DNA of 64,000 nucleotides, taken from positions 44,146 to 108,145 of IMG/VR virus record IMGVR_UViG_3300042731_004843; one strand, 5' to 3'. A program made the translations under genes and the position numbers. The first letter of the stretch is position 1, and each line of letters begins with the position of its first letter. Below, piece by piece: positions 52,257 to 60,047 of the stretch. The notes beneath the pieces were generated by a model. It was not told the DNA's origin and searched no databases. It saw nothing but the letters and a program-made list of their open reading frames with translations. This DNA comes from a virus.

Positions 52257-52898
52257 GTGCCCCGCTTGATCCCATACGGCGAGGTCGTGAAAACGGCCAG
52301 TCGCAGGCGTGCTGCAGCAGCCGCTGATGCTGGTCGTGGAATGGCGCACGCCATCGTGTCCACGGACCTGGCCAAGGTGGCCGGGATGTTACTGGCCAGG
52401 TCTGCAGGCATCGACCAGGACATGGAGAAGGCTGCGTCCTTGATGGTCCAGACGGGGGCTCTATCCGAAGAGGACTTCCTTCTCGAGAAGGAAGCCGGAT
52501 TTGCGGGCCTCCGATCTCTGTTCTCCCAAGCCCGCGGCGGGCTCAGTGGGATCCGCAGAAGGATGGGCGGCATGTTTCAGGGCAAGACCGCGCCCTACAA
52601 GCCCAGCAAGGCCGCAAAGGGTTGGTCTGCAGGCCCCAAGAAGGCCCCAGAGGGCATGGGAGGAGTCAAGGGCGCCAAGGAAGGCAAAAAGGGCTTCGGT
52701 TGGGGCAAGGCCCTGCCCTGGATGGCTGTAGGCGGTCTCGGGTACGGTGCGTACAAAGGCATCCCGGCCGCAGTCAGGACACTGGAAGCAACTAGCACAA
52801 CACCTATGGCGCAAGGATTGGGGTGGAGTCCGGTAGCCTACGGGTACGGACACACACCGTACGGGCCGGGGATGGCGACCATGGGAGCAGGTGCATAG
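52257..52898 (+). CDS. KEAG-type virion protein with glycine-rich tail
   Basis: GTG at 52257 is chosen because it lies just after the tube stop; the frame upstream overlaps the tube gene. The 213-residue product has K-x-A motifs (VVKTASRR, EKAASLMV, EKEAGFAG). EKEAGFAGLRSLFSQARGG parallels the amphipathic elements at 22855 and 32123. The C-terminus is Gly/Tyr/Met-rich. Last gene before a terminator. Function unknown. Confidence 0.65.
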   Translation: MPRLIPYGEVVKTASRRRAAAAADAGRGMAHAIVSTDLAKVAGMLLARSAGIDQDMEKAASLMVQTGALSEEDFLLEKEAGFAGLRSLFSQARGGLSGIRRRMGGMFQGKTAPYKPSKAAKGWSAGPKKAPEGMGGVKGAKEGKKGFGWGKALPWMAVGGLGYGAYKGIPAAVRTLEATSTTPMAQGLGWSPVAYGYGHTPYGPGMATMGAGA

Positions 52899-52933
52899 AA
52901 CTCTGTAGTCGGGTCCTCCACAAGTCTCAGCCA

Positions 52934-52949
52934 CCGTGGGAAACCACGG
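52934..52949 (+). other. GNRA-type mini hairpin before the terminator
   Basis: CCGTGG-gaaa-CCACGG is a perfect 6-bp stem with a GAAA tetraloop, a very stable RNA fold. It may protect the 3' end or bind a protein. Confidence 0.45.
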
Positions 52950-52968
52950 CCTGCCGGCTACAGATACC

Positions 52969-53010
52969 GCCCCCGCTCGGGATTCGGCCCCTGGGCGGGG
53001 GCATCTTTTT
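52969..53010 (+). terminator. Rho-independent terminator ending the tail block
   Basis: GCCCCCGC (52969-52976) pairs with GCGGGGGC (52995-53002), followed by five T at 53006-53010. It separates the rightward tail block from the convergent minus-strand genes. Confidence 0.88.
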
Positions 53011-53503
53011 AGCTCTGATCTCCCTCCGGCAAACCTACCACAGGCCAGTCTTGTTGGGCTGGTGGGGGCTGGTACTCCTGGTCGAAGTTTTCCATCTCGG
53101 CCTGCGTGGAGATGTGGGAGGGCCGCACAACCCCAACTTCCAACTGCTGTTTGTTGGGGGCGGGCTGGGAGATTTTGTGAGTGATTTGATCTAGCAATTC
53201 CCGCTCATGCGCTCCCAGCATAGAGAAGTCGTTGTCTCCCACCATGAGCCGGAAGGCTAGCTCCTTCTCTTCCGGTCCGTACTTGTCTGTGTCGTCATCC
53301 ACTACGTCTAGCAGTAGCCCGGTCTCCCGGCCAAACAGCTGCTCGAACTGTGTAGGGGCTAAGGAAGACGCCGGAGCGTCTTTAGTAGGTGGGTCGGCCG
53401 TGGGTGGAGCCGGGGCATGCGCGGCTAGGTACTCATCGGTCTTGGCGAACATGGGGCACTCGGTGTGCGGGTGATCTCCATTGCAGAACAGGCATTTAGT
53501 CAT
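53009..53503 (-). CDS. Zinc-knuckle protein
   Basis: A 164-residue product starting MTKCLFCNGDHPHTEC, a C-x2-C-x4-H-x3-C-like knuckle that often binds RNA or single-strand DNA. The remainder is acidic with a Pro/Ala linker and a Gln/Pro-rich tail (EYQPPPAQQDWPVVGLPEGD). It overlaps the upstream ribbon-helix-helix candidate by eight bases. Function unknown. Confidence 0.65.
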   Translation of the reverse strand: MTKCLFCNGDHPHTECPMFAKTDEYLAAHAPAPPTADPPTKDAPASSLAPTQFEQLFGRETGLLLDVVDDDTDKYGPEEKELAFRLMVGDNDFSMLGAHERELLDQITHKISQPAPNKQQLEVGVVRPSHISTQAEMENFDQEYQPPPAQQDWPVVGLPEGDQS

Positions 53504-53723
53504 TCGGTCCCACCATCAGTCCGGCAACGCGTTTCTCATAGTACGCTGTGATCAACGCGCGCACAACATCAGATGGCAGGTAGTTCTTGTCCTGCTGCTC
53601 GCCAATGCGCTTAGCCTCCAGCTCGAGGAACCGCATCATGGGAGGTGGTAGGAAGACGGTGAGGCGCCGGCGTATATCTTCCTGCGCCTCTTCTGGTCTT
53701 GATTTGTGGGTCTTACGTGGCAT
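53496..53723 (-). CDS. Small ribbon-helix-helix-like protein
   Basis: A 75-residue product. RRRLTVFLPPPMMRFLELEA, followed by LPSDVVRALITAYYEK, has the beta strand plus two helices of RHH DNA-binding proteins. It could be a transcription regulator. Overlaps both neighbours, so it belongs to the same minus-strand message. Confidence 0.65.
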   Translation of the reverse strand: MPRKTHKSRPEEAQEDIRRRLTVFLPPPMMRFLELEAKRIGEQQDKNYLPSDVVRALITAYYEKRVAGLMVGPND

Positions 53724-56511
53724 CAGCCAGTGTGGATATCTTCCCGATACCGCGCCCCATACTGTCTACTACTTCATTGCAGTCGAGGCAGTAGAACAGG
53801 TCCTCGCCATGGGCCTCGTGGAGCCCCATTTCGTCCAGCTTTGTTGGTGGGATAGGCCGAATACGCACATGGTAGCCGCCCGTGCAAGTATGTCGGAGAC
53901 GCTGGACCTTGGGTCGTGGACACATGCATCCCCTGTCCGTGCCACATTTCTTGCAGTAGACGGGCTTGTACAGCTCGGTGCGCTTCTCCAGCTTGCGTGC
54001 GTCCTCTTGAGCCTTGTGTAGAGCCTCTACACGTTCTTGTTCCCTCGCAGGGGCCAGCTGCTTCTGCCTCTTGATGAACTCCTCAGTCTCCTGGGACCAG
54101 GACCTGTCCATCAGGGCAGCCAGCGGCACCTCTTCTGGAGTTGTGGTCTTGCTGAATCTCTCGACCGATTCGCGATCTACAGCCTCCTGAATTGCTTTGG
54201 CTCGCCCGGCCGCTATGGCGTCCGCGATGTTGCGGGCAGACCGACCGTAGCAGAACCTCCGGGGAATGGGCATCGCGAAGGCGGCATCGGCCATTCTCTG
54301 GTGGGGATCCATCGGCATGTCCTCGTAGAGGCGGCGCATGTTGTCCGTTTTCAGCACGTCCTTGGCCACTCTCTGGTGGGGATCCCAGACCTCACGTAGC
54401 TCCTCCGGAGGGATGAATGGGTTGTTCATCTTCCTCAGCATGTCCTCAGCCACCTCTGCGATGAAGTGCGCCTTCGGGTGGCCACAGTCGGACAGACCCT
54501 CCACGACCTTGCGTAGTACGTCGGCCGGTCGAGTATTGGACTGTTCCACAAGAACGGCCACTAGTGGCTGAAGCAGACAAGCTCGTACGGTATCTCCGGT
54601 CAAGGAGTCATCCCCAGGAGGAGTGGTCATCCGCACGTAGTGCATGGTTTGTCCGGAACGGCTCTTGGCCCTAAGCTGCAGATGGCCGGGTACCTCGCGC
54701 CCACTCGGGGCGTGCTCGAAAGTGACGCGATAGAGCGTATTGTGGTCATACGCCTTCGTGCCCTCGATCTCCGCCAGCACCGGGCTCTTGAGCAGTTTGC
54801 CGTTGAATACCCCGTCAACAACGGCATCGTCGTGGATCATGATGCCTTCTTCCCACGGCACCTCGAGCTCTTCTACCAGCCCCTCCATTATTTCTCGCTT
54901 GGTGGTGGAGAAGGCGCGAGCAGCGGGTTCGATGAACTTCTTCACCAAGAAGTGGGCATTGATATCGCCTACCTTGAGGGCGCGTCCGTACTCTAGGCCC
55001 TCCACGCCGTATGCTTCGAAGCCCACGTAGCCGTGTCCACGATCTTCTATGGACACGTCCTGCAGTTCTACGTCCTCCCCCTCCACCTCATACAGGGTAC
55101 GGCCTCCTTCGCAGTGCGGGAAAGTGGAGCAGCTCCAGAACCACTGCCCCTCCATGGGCCCGTGTTTGGCCAACCGGATTACCATGGGGGCGGCGCAGCT
55201 GGGGCAACTCGGCTGTCCACAGGCTTTGTACGCACATTCTTGTAGGTGAGAGCAGCCCTGGCACTCTTTATCGTGGACGTCGAAGTACTCTTCGTCCCCG
55301 ATGCAGTCCCGTCTTTCTGCTGTTTCCTTTTCCATCTTGGTCTTTACCTCCTGCCACACCTGCGCCTCCACACGCTGGCGTTCACGATAGAGGTTGTGTA
55401 TCTGCCGACTCCACACTCCCATTCCTTCGTGATCTTTATGGGCAGACGCGAAGTCGAATTTTGATTTCGCCTCAGTCTGAAGCATGATGAGGCGCTGTAC
55501 TCTTGGATCCTCCCGCACGATGAGGTCTGCGTCAGAAGTGGGCGATCCCTCCATCCTCTTCTTCATTTCCTCGGCCTGTTCCTCCGGAGATGCGTGGGGG
55601 TCTAGGTCTTTGGACAACGTACCCAGAAATCGCTCCTGCAGCTTCTTGAGCCCGACAATGCTGTCGTCGGTTAGCGGGCCGCTAGGCATGATGTACAAGG
55701 GGTCCACTGGTCGGAACTTACCCACGAATTCCGGACTCGAGAACCGAAAGGCGTTATCGTCGAACCAGATGTCCTCGTGCTTCGTTGGTTCGGCGGCCAC
55801 CTTACCCTCGATATGCGCGTGCTCTAGCGGTTTGACGGGCCAGACCGTTTCGATGTCCAGCGAGAAGACGTCGCCGTTCTTGTTCGGCACTCCGCGTTTC
55901 TTGATCGTGCCAAGGACCAATACGCACTGGTCTGGCTTGGAGGAGAAATCCATTCCTATTACGCGGTCGCCTTCTTGGGGCAGCTGGGCGTACCCATCGT
56001 GAGTAAGCGGTATCGAGACAGGCGTCAATTCTTTGCCGTCTGGGCCCGCTAGCATCAGCCCGGACCCGTTTAGGGCATCCTTCTTCTGCGCACCCATTTG
56101 TGCCGCTACGCGCAGCTCCAGCTGCTCGAAGTCCGCCACGACAACATCCGAACCTACGGACTGGACCGGCACATCTACCCCAGGTGCCCGATAGGTGGGT
56201 TGGTCCGGGTTGCATGTTGGGCACTTTGGCTCCGGCACGGAGCAGCCCATGGAGAACTCTTTCAGCTTGTCGAGCGTCATCAGCGTGCGCAAGGCCTCCT
56301 GCATCACAGGAGGGCCGTAGCCCTGCTCGTCTCCTTCCGGCGGCCATCGCCTCAACCTCCCCATGGGAGGCCCGTGAATGTAAAAGGAGGGTCGGGGCGT
56401 ATTGGTCTTGTCCCCCGGTTTAAGCCTTCCCGTTACGGTTCCTTTGTACGGCTGCTGCGCCTGCATCTTGGACTGCCACCACGTGTTCTCCGGCTTCTTT
56501 TCGTCGCTCAT
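53713..56511 (-). CDS. Unusual large protein with family A polymerase fragments and zinc fingers
   Basis: A 932-residue product. Near the N-terminus are GTVTGRLKPG (TGRL motif) and VVVADFEQLELRVAAQMG (polymerase motif A, D-x-x-Q-x-E-L-R). Near the C-terminus, DPHQRMADAAF, RRFCYGRSARNIADAIAAG and AVDR resemble the pre-motif B and motif B region in order. Between them lie a C-x13-C-x2-C-x5-C zinc module, a topoisomerase-type zinc finger (CPSCAAPM with FWSCSTFPHC) and IHDDAVVD, a motif-C-like HD string but placed before motif B. The DNA polymerase at 1-998 ends just where this one begins. Whether it is active, a relic or a separate enzyme is open. Confidence 0.6.
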   Translation of the reverse strand: MSDEKKPENTWWQSKMQAQQPYKGTVTGRLKPGDKTNTPRPSFYIHGPPMGRLRRWPPEGDEQGYGPPVMQEALRTLMTLDKLKEFSMGCSVPEPKCPTCNPDQPTYRAPGVDVPVQSVGSDVVVADFEQLELRVAAQMGAQKKDALNGSGLMLAGPDGKELTPVSIPLTHDGYAQLPQEGDRVIGMDFSSKPDQCVLVLGTIKKRGVPNKNGDVFSLDIETVWPVKPLEHAHIEGKVAAEPTKHEDIWFDDNAFRFSSPEFVGKFRPVDPLYIMPSGPLTDDSIVGLKKLQERFLGTLSKDLDPHASPEEQAEEMKKRMEGSPTSDADLIVREDPRVQRLIMLQTEAKSKFDFASAHKDHEGMGVWSRQIHNLYRERQRVEAQVWQEVKTKMEKETAERRDCIGDEEYFDVHDKECQGCSHLQECAYKACGQPSCPSCAAPMVIRLAKHGPMEGQWFWSCSTFPHCEGGRTLYEVEGEDVELQDVSIEDRGHGYVGFEAYGVEGLEYGRALKVGDINAHFLVKKFIEPAARAFSTTKREIMEGLVEELEVPWEEGIMIHDDAVVDGVFNGKLLKSPVLAEIEGTKAYDHNTLYRVTFEHAPSGREVPGHLQLRAKSRSGQTMHYVRMTTPPGDDSLTGDTVRACLLQPLVAVLVEQSNTRPADVLRKVVEGLSDCGHPKAHFIAEVAEDMLRKMNNPFIPPEELREVWDPHQRVAKDVLKTDNMRRLYEDMPMDPHQRMADAAFAMPIPRRFCYGRSARNIADAIAAGRAKAIQEAVDRESVERFSKTTTPEEVPLAALMDRSWSQETEEFIKRQKQLAPAREQERVEALHKAQEDARKLEKRTELYKPVYCKKCGTDRGCMCPRPKVQRLRHTCTGGYHVRIRPIPPTKLDEMGLHEAHGEDLFYCLDCNEVVDSMGRGIGKISTLADAT
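54289..54385 (-). repeat. Duplicated DPHQR element inside the 932-residue gene
   Basis: Two 22-nt copies, 54289-54310 and 54364-54385, differ at one base (T or C at the sixth position) and lie 75 bases apart in the same frame. They encode WDPHQRVAK and MDPHQRMAD. Confidence 0.7.
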
Positions 56512-56837
56512 GATTTCGGCCTCAAGTCTCCTTTCATCTTCTTTGCCGCGGCCTCCAACGTCAAGTACTGACCAGCGTAGTACGCCGTATATCGGCGTCC
56601 ATCTTTGCTGATCTTGGCGTCTTTGGATAGCCCCGACGGCAGGTGGGTGACTCGCATGGTGATCCTTCGTTCAGGCCCCCTGACACTCGGAAGAAACCAA
56701 CCACTTAGGGCGCCCCTGAAGGTGGGTCCCGGCGTGCACTCGAACCATTCGACCTCCTGGTAGTTGGCTCCGGGCCCCATCCCTAGCGTCCGCACCATTT
56801 TGATGCCTTCGATCTTCCATGTTCTTTGCGAGGACAC
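56508..56837 (-). CDS. Hypothetical protein
   Basis: GTG at 56837 has GGAG five bases upstream; the frame to 56843 begins at another GTG inside the SD. The 109-residue product has an aromatic centre (YQEVEWFECTPGPTFRG), a basic middle (VRGPERRITMRVTHLP) and a helical C-terminus (AYYAGQYLTLEAAAKKMKGD). Its stop overlaps the next ATG (ATGA). No family recognised. Confidence 0.6.
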   Translation of the reverse strand: MSSQRTWKIEGIKMVRTLGMGPGANYQEVEWFECTPGPTFRGALSGWFLPSVRGPERRITMRVTHLPSGLSKDAKISKDGRRYTAYYAGQYLTLEAAAKKMKGDLRPKS

Positions 56838-56845
56838 GATCACTC

Positions 56846-57370
56846 CTACAGCAGTATCTGGTTGGTGAAGACGCCGATAGGCCCCGCCTTAGGCTGGAAT
56901 ACAGCCATCATCTTCATTCGCTCGTCCAAGTTTTGGTCCGGGGGCTGCAGATAGAGTGAGTAGCCCGCACGCTCGACGAAATACTCCACCACGTCGAAGT
57001 TGGTGTAGTGGTAGTAGAAGCTGGTGTCGTCGCATTTGAAGATGAGGCAGCCCTCAAAGCCCTCTCTCCGTTCGGGCTCCGCCTCTACGGCTTCTCCAAA
57101 CACGCCATCCGGATGTAGCAGCACGTCCTGCCAGTCTCTGTCCTTCAGGAGCTCCGTCTTGGCGAGGGTGTGTCCGGCGTTGGCCAGCAGCTTCTGGAAC
57201 TGGGAGCACTCGCGGTCCACCAGATCTGCCGGCCATTCGAGCAAGATCCCTCCGTTCGTGACGACGACCGTCTCCCCGTAGTCGATCGCGTAGGGAGGGC
57301 AGGCCCTGAGTCCCTCCTTCTCCAGCTTGCGCCGCAAGAAGGGGATGGTGCCTTGGTCTAGTGGCTTCAT
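56846..57370 (-). CDS. Hypothetical protein
   Basis: A 174-residue product whose ATG overlaps the previous stop (ATGA). An alternating alpha/beta pattern (GETVVVTNGGILLEWPADLV, GCLIFKCDDTSFYYHYTN) suggests a compact enzyme-like domain, but no motif is recognised. Confidence 0.65.
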   Translation of the reverse strand: MKPLDQGTIPFLRRKLEKEGLRACPPYAIDYGETVVVTNGGILLEWPADLVDRECSQFQKLLANAGHTLAKTELLKDRDWQDVLLHPDGVFGEAVEAEPERREGFEGCLIFKCDDTSFYYHYTNFDVVEYFVERAGYSLYLQPPDQNLDERMKMMAVFQPKAGPIGVFTNQILL

Positions 57371-58005
57371 TGCACCGAGACCGATCCAGCCACCACGTGG
57401 AACCTATCCAGCGGCGCCTCGTGCTTCTCGCAGAGCTTGGCGAAGATGCCGGCCCAGTTCGGGATAGTGAGCTTGTAGGACATGCTGCCGTGCTCGATCT
57501 TGACCGTGGCGAGTACGGTGTTCACGCAACCCATGAAGTTGCACTCGAGCGTGCGGGTGAGCTCGCCGCCTTGTCGGTAGATGGTGGTGATCGAGGCGCC
57601 GCCCTCTTCCAGCTCCGAGTCGTCGATGAGCTTATGCAGCTCTTCCACTTTGACGGAATTGTACTGCTTGGCCACATCCGGGGAGACGCCCAGTGCTTTG
57701 AGGGCCTTGGCGAATCGGCGCTTGTTCTTGATCGAGCAGGTCGCGTCGTGACCGAAATCCCAGGTGTGGTACCTGTCGCCCAGGTCCATTCGGCACAGAG
57801 CTTGGATCTCCGGGAAGACGATGTTCGCCTTGATGAACACGCCCTTTTCGGGATCGTAGACGGTGTACGTGGTCTGCTTGTAGTCCCTTCCGTACTCCCC
57901 GGCCGAATTCCGGTAGATCTTCTTCGCGCCTATCTCCTCCAGCTCGGAGATGAAGTCTGGGATCTTCTCGACTTTGATGGTGATGGTGACGGGCTCACGA
58001 TTCAT
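57367..58005 (-). CDS. Hypothetical conserved-looking protein
   Basis: ATG at 58005 has GGAGG five bases away and overlaps the upstream stop (ATGA). The 212-residue product has a beta-rich half (PVTITIKVEKIPDFISELEE, TTYTVYDPEKGVFIKANI) and two Cys in HDATCSIKNKRRFAKALKAL and LECNFMGCVN. It is similar in style to small phage DNA-metabolism proteins; no family recognised. Confidence 0.65.
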   Translation of the reverse strand: MNREPVTITIKVEKIPDFISELEEIGAKKIYRNSAGEYGRDYKQTTYTVYDPEKGVFIKANIVFPEIQALCRMDLGDRYHTWDFGHDATCSIKNKRRFAKALKALGVSPDVAKQYNSVKVEELHKLIDDSELEEGGASITTIYRQGGELTRTLECNFMGCVNTVLATVKIEHGSMSYKLTIPNWAGIFAKLCEKHEAPLDRFHVVAGSVSVQ

Positions 58006-58211
58006 TGTGTCCTCCAGTCTCTTGGCATGGTGCCTCCTCGGCTCAGCCAATCGTCCAGGTTGTTGAAGTTCTCAGCTAGTTCTTCTCCGAGCGTGTCTCT
58101 GCTCGAGCTCTCCTGTCGTTGTCGGTCTTCTGCAGCTTGTCTGATCAACGCCTTAACAAGGCGTCGGCAGGCTTCCAAGGAAGCGTTGGGATCCATCAAC
58201 ACCTCGTTCAT
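58002..58211 (-). CDS. Small helical protein
   Basis: A 69-residue product with ATGA overlaps at both ends. Helical with heptad-like residues (LEACRRLVKALIRQAAEDRQ). Chained overlaps are the main support. Function unknown. Confidence 0.6.
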   Translation of the reverse strand: MNEVLMDPNASLEACRRLVKALIRQAAEDRQRQESSSRDTLGEELAENFNNLDDWLSRGGTMPRDWRTQ

Positions 58212-58549
58212 GTGTCCTTTATGGTCTTCGCCAGCAGAATCGCCGCCTTCCAGCCCTGTAGAGTGGGTGCGAAGCGGGCAAATGGCGTGGGTGAGACGTG
58301 CGGCTTGTCGCAGAAGTGCGGATCAAGGCGTCTTGCAACCTGCAGTTGCCGCTTGGTGGTGTTGAGGTACAGAATGACTTTCCTGCCCTCATAGTTGGTT
58401 GCGTCGGGATACTGTACCTCTGCCACGATGTGGGGGCCGACTGGCTTCACGTCCATTATCCGAAAATTGTCCGGGCGCGGGTTACCCGGGAGCGCGGCGG
58501 GTTGAGGACAGCTGCAGCTGCATACGGAGAATTTCGGCAGCAGTCCCAT
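58208..58549 (-). CDS. Small cysteine-containing protein
   Basis: ATG at 58549 lies just after the upstream stop; the frame continues upstream only as overlap. The 113-residue product has a Cys cluster CSCSCPQP near residue 10 and a beta-rich core (VGPHIVAEVQYPD, GRKVILYLNTTKRQLQV). Overlaps the next gene (ATGA). No family recognised. Confidence 0.6.
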   Translation of the reverse strand: MGLLPKFSVCSCSCPQPAALPGNPRPDNFRIMDVKPVGPHIVAEVQYPDATNYEGRKVILYLNTTKRQLQVARRLDPHFCDKPHVSPTPFARFAPTLQGWKAAILLAKTIKDT

Positions 58550-58551
58550 GA

Positions 58552-59115
58552 TCAGCAATCCCTCTCTTTGAGTCTCCGGATGAGCCACTCAAACGCCGAT
58601 CGGGCATACGATGTCCAGCCGGTCACCCCGGTTTCGTGGTCCTTGGCTAACTGCTCCTCCAACAGCTCTATGGTACGTGCGCGCTCCTTGCGCTCGCCGT
58701 CCATGATCAGGGACAGGCTATCGAGATCCTGGTGGTAGTACTTCTCGAGCTCTTTTTCTAGCTTGACGGCGCGTTCTGCTAATGATGCTAGCTCCAGGTC
58801 TCGCTGGTGTATTACCCTCAAAGCCTCGCTTTCCGAGATCTTGGCTACCTCAGCCTCAGCCCCACGGTCGTGTAAGAGCTCAACTAGCACATCCAGTTCT
58901 TGCTGTATGCGTTTCCAACCGGTTGCTGCCTCTTCCCCGGTTGGTTTTGGCGGTCCCTGGGCGTAGCAGCCATGGCAATAGACGTTATAATCCCCCTCCC
59001 CATCTCTGAGTACTTCTGCCCATTCCCCTCCGCAGAATGGACACCTCAGCATGGCCCCCGTCTCAGGAGTAGGTGGATGCGTAAACCCTTTATCGTCGTT
59101 CAATCCATCACTCAT
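58552..59115 (-). CDS. Lar-like zinc protein (possible restriction alleviation) with coiled coil
   Basis: ATG at 59115 overlaps the kinase stop (ATGA), SD GGGAG. The 187-residue product has a Lar-type zinc motif near the N-terminus: CPFCGG (C25, C28), then VYCHGCYAQGP (C47, C50) and EEAATGWKR, matching the Lar pattern CPFCG...C..C.A.GP...EEAI..WN. The remaining 110 residues are a coiled coil (LAERAVKLEKELEKYYHQDL). Lar proteins relieve type I restriction in E. coli phages; many phage CPFCGG proteins have no tested function. Confidence 0.7.
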   Translation of the reverse strand: MSDGLNDDKGFTHPPTPETGAMLRCPFCGGEWAEVLRDGEGDYNVYCHGCYAQGPPKPTGEEAATGWKRIQQELDVLVELLHDRGAEAEVAKISESEALRVIHQRDLELASLAERAVKLEKELEKYYHQDLDSLSLIMDGERKERARTIELLEEQLAKDHETGVTGWTSYARSAFEWLIRRLKERDC

Positions 59116-59510
59116 CTTAGGGGCTCCCACTTCTCTGCCATCTGCTCGACCTTGTCCGCTGGCACGCCGTGGCTGTTGCGGCATTCCTGTAGGGGGCGCT
59201 CGATGTGAACGATGTGAACTGGGATGTTCCGTTTCTTCGCCTCTTCCACAAAGAAGCGATAGTGCTCGTAGGCGTAGCTCACGTTGTCCACCACGATGGG
59301 CAGGGTACTCTCCGCATCTAGGGCCTTCAAGAACTGGTCTTGAGTCCACTGGATGGCCTCGGACAGCTTGTGGTAGTCGAACTTGTACTCCTCACCGTCC
59401 TTGGTCCAGAACTTGTCCATGCTTATGTGGGTGTAGGCCACCAGGAAGTTCAGGAAGGTCGTCTTGCCAGATCCAGGTAGACCGCGCAAGATGATCACAC
59501 TTTTCTGCAT
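59112..59510 (-). CDS. P-loop kinase-like protein (polynucleotide kinase type)
   Basis: A 132-residue product, SD GGAGG four bases from ATG. VIILRGLPGSGKTTFL is a clean P-loop at residues 10-18, followed by ISMDKFW, IVVDNVSYAYEHYRFFVEEA and a lid-type HIERPLQECRNSHG. This order matches small nucleotide or polynucleotide 5'-kinases of the AAA_33/T4 PseT kinase type. It could repair nicked nucleic acid or phosphorylate a nucleotide. First gene of the short minus-strand operon. Confidence 0.75.
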   Translation of the reverse strand: MQKSVIILRGLPGSGKTTFLNFLVAYTHISMDKFWTKDGEEYKFDYHKLSEAIQWTQDQFLKALDAESTLPIVVDNVSYAYEHYRFFVEEAKKRNIPVHIVHIERPLQECRNSHGVPADKVEQMAEKWEPLR

Positions 59511-59596
59511 GATTCCTCCGTATTTCGCTCCATAGATTGATCTACTTATGCCTTGTTTTTGCCGCCATTTAACGGCATTATGTCCGCCTCATCAAG

Positions 59597-59842
59597 ATGC
59601 CGAAGTGGAGAGGCATGATCAAGAGAGAACCAAACCTGTCCATAGAGTGCGGGGGCACTGTCTTCAAGTCGGGGAAGAACGGCCGCCAGTTGAAGCTAGG
59701 CACCCACTGTCGCCTGTTCCAAACACTGCCCGTCTGCTGGCGCTCCATGCTCTGTGTGGGATTCACGTACTACCCTCCCTGCCCAGACCTGTCCCGTTGC
59801 CTGTCTATGCCGAGACCCAAGACCATCCAGGGCAATGAGTAA
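59597..59842 (+). CDS. Possible small cysteine-rich protein
   Basis: An 81-residue plus-strand frame with no good SD (ATG at 59615 is an alternative). It has C-x2-G (ECGGTVFKSGKNGRQL), then Cys at CRLF, CWRS, CVGF, YYPPCPDLSRCL, which look purposeful. The large palindrome at 59872-59905 sits just after its stop, between it and the convergent RRM gene. The evidence is moderate; the overlapping minus-strand frame looks worse. Confidence 0.4.
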   Translation: MPKWRGMIKREPNLSIECGGTVFKSGKNGRQLKLGTHCRLFQTLPVCWRSMLCVGFTYYPPCPDLSRCLSMPRPKTIQGNE

Positions 59843-60047
59843 TGTAGGATAATGTAGTATGGAAGGGGTATGCCTCTCAGAGCCCTCTAGAGGGCTCTGA
59901 GAGGCTTTGTGGGTCGGGTTGTGGGATTGCTAGTCTTAGGCTGGTGGGCGTGCTGAGGGGCAGATCTGAGGGCCAGAATGGGGCCTGTGCCCGTGCTGCC
60001 CGGCTCTCCAACAAAGCCCGGAAGGTGGTCTACGTCTTTTCAGGTAC
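59843..60047. other. Non-coding gap with palindrome
   Basis: About 205 bases. Two direct copies of TAATGTAG lie at 59840-59857, then the 34-nt palindrome at 59872-59905. The rest is GC-rich with short inverted repeats but no gene, tRNA or clear promoter. Confidence 0.5.
59872..59905. terminator. 34-nt perfect palindrome between convergent genes
   Basis: GCCTCTCAGAGCCCTCT followed by its exact reverse complement; as RNA a 14-bp stem with a short loop. T-runs are weak (TTT on the plus strand only). A bidirectional terminator or a protein/recombination site is possible. Confidence 0.55.

Noticed and set aside
57361-58365. 334-codon plus-strand frame
   Set aside because: Antisense to the ATGA-linked minus-strand genes at 57367-58549, which have SDs and coupled starts.
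59548-59838. 96-codon plus-strand frame overlapping the Cys-rich candidate
   Set aside because: No SD and no regular pattern; the alternative frame at 59597 has the better Cys spacing and ends before the palindrome.
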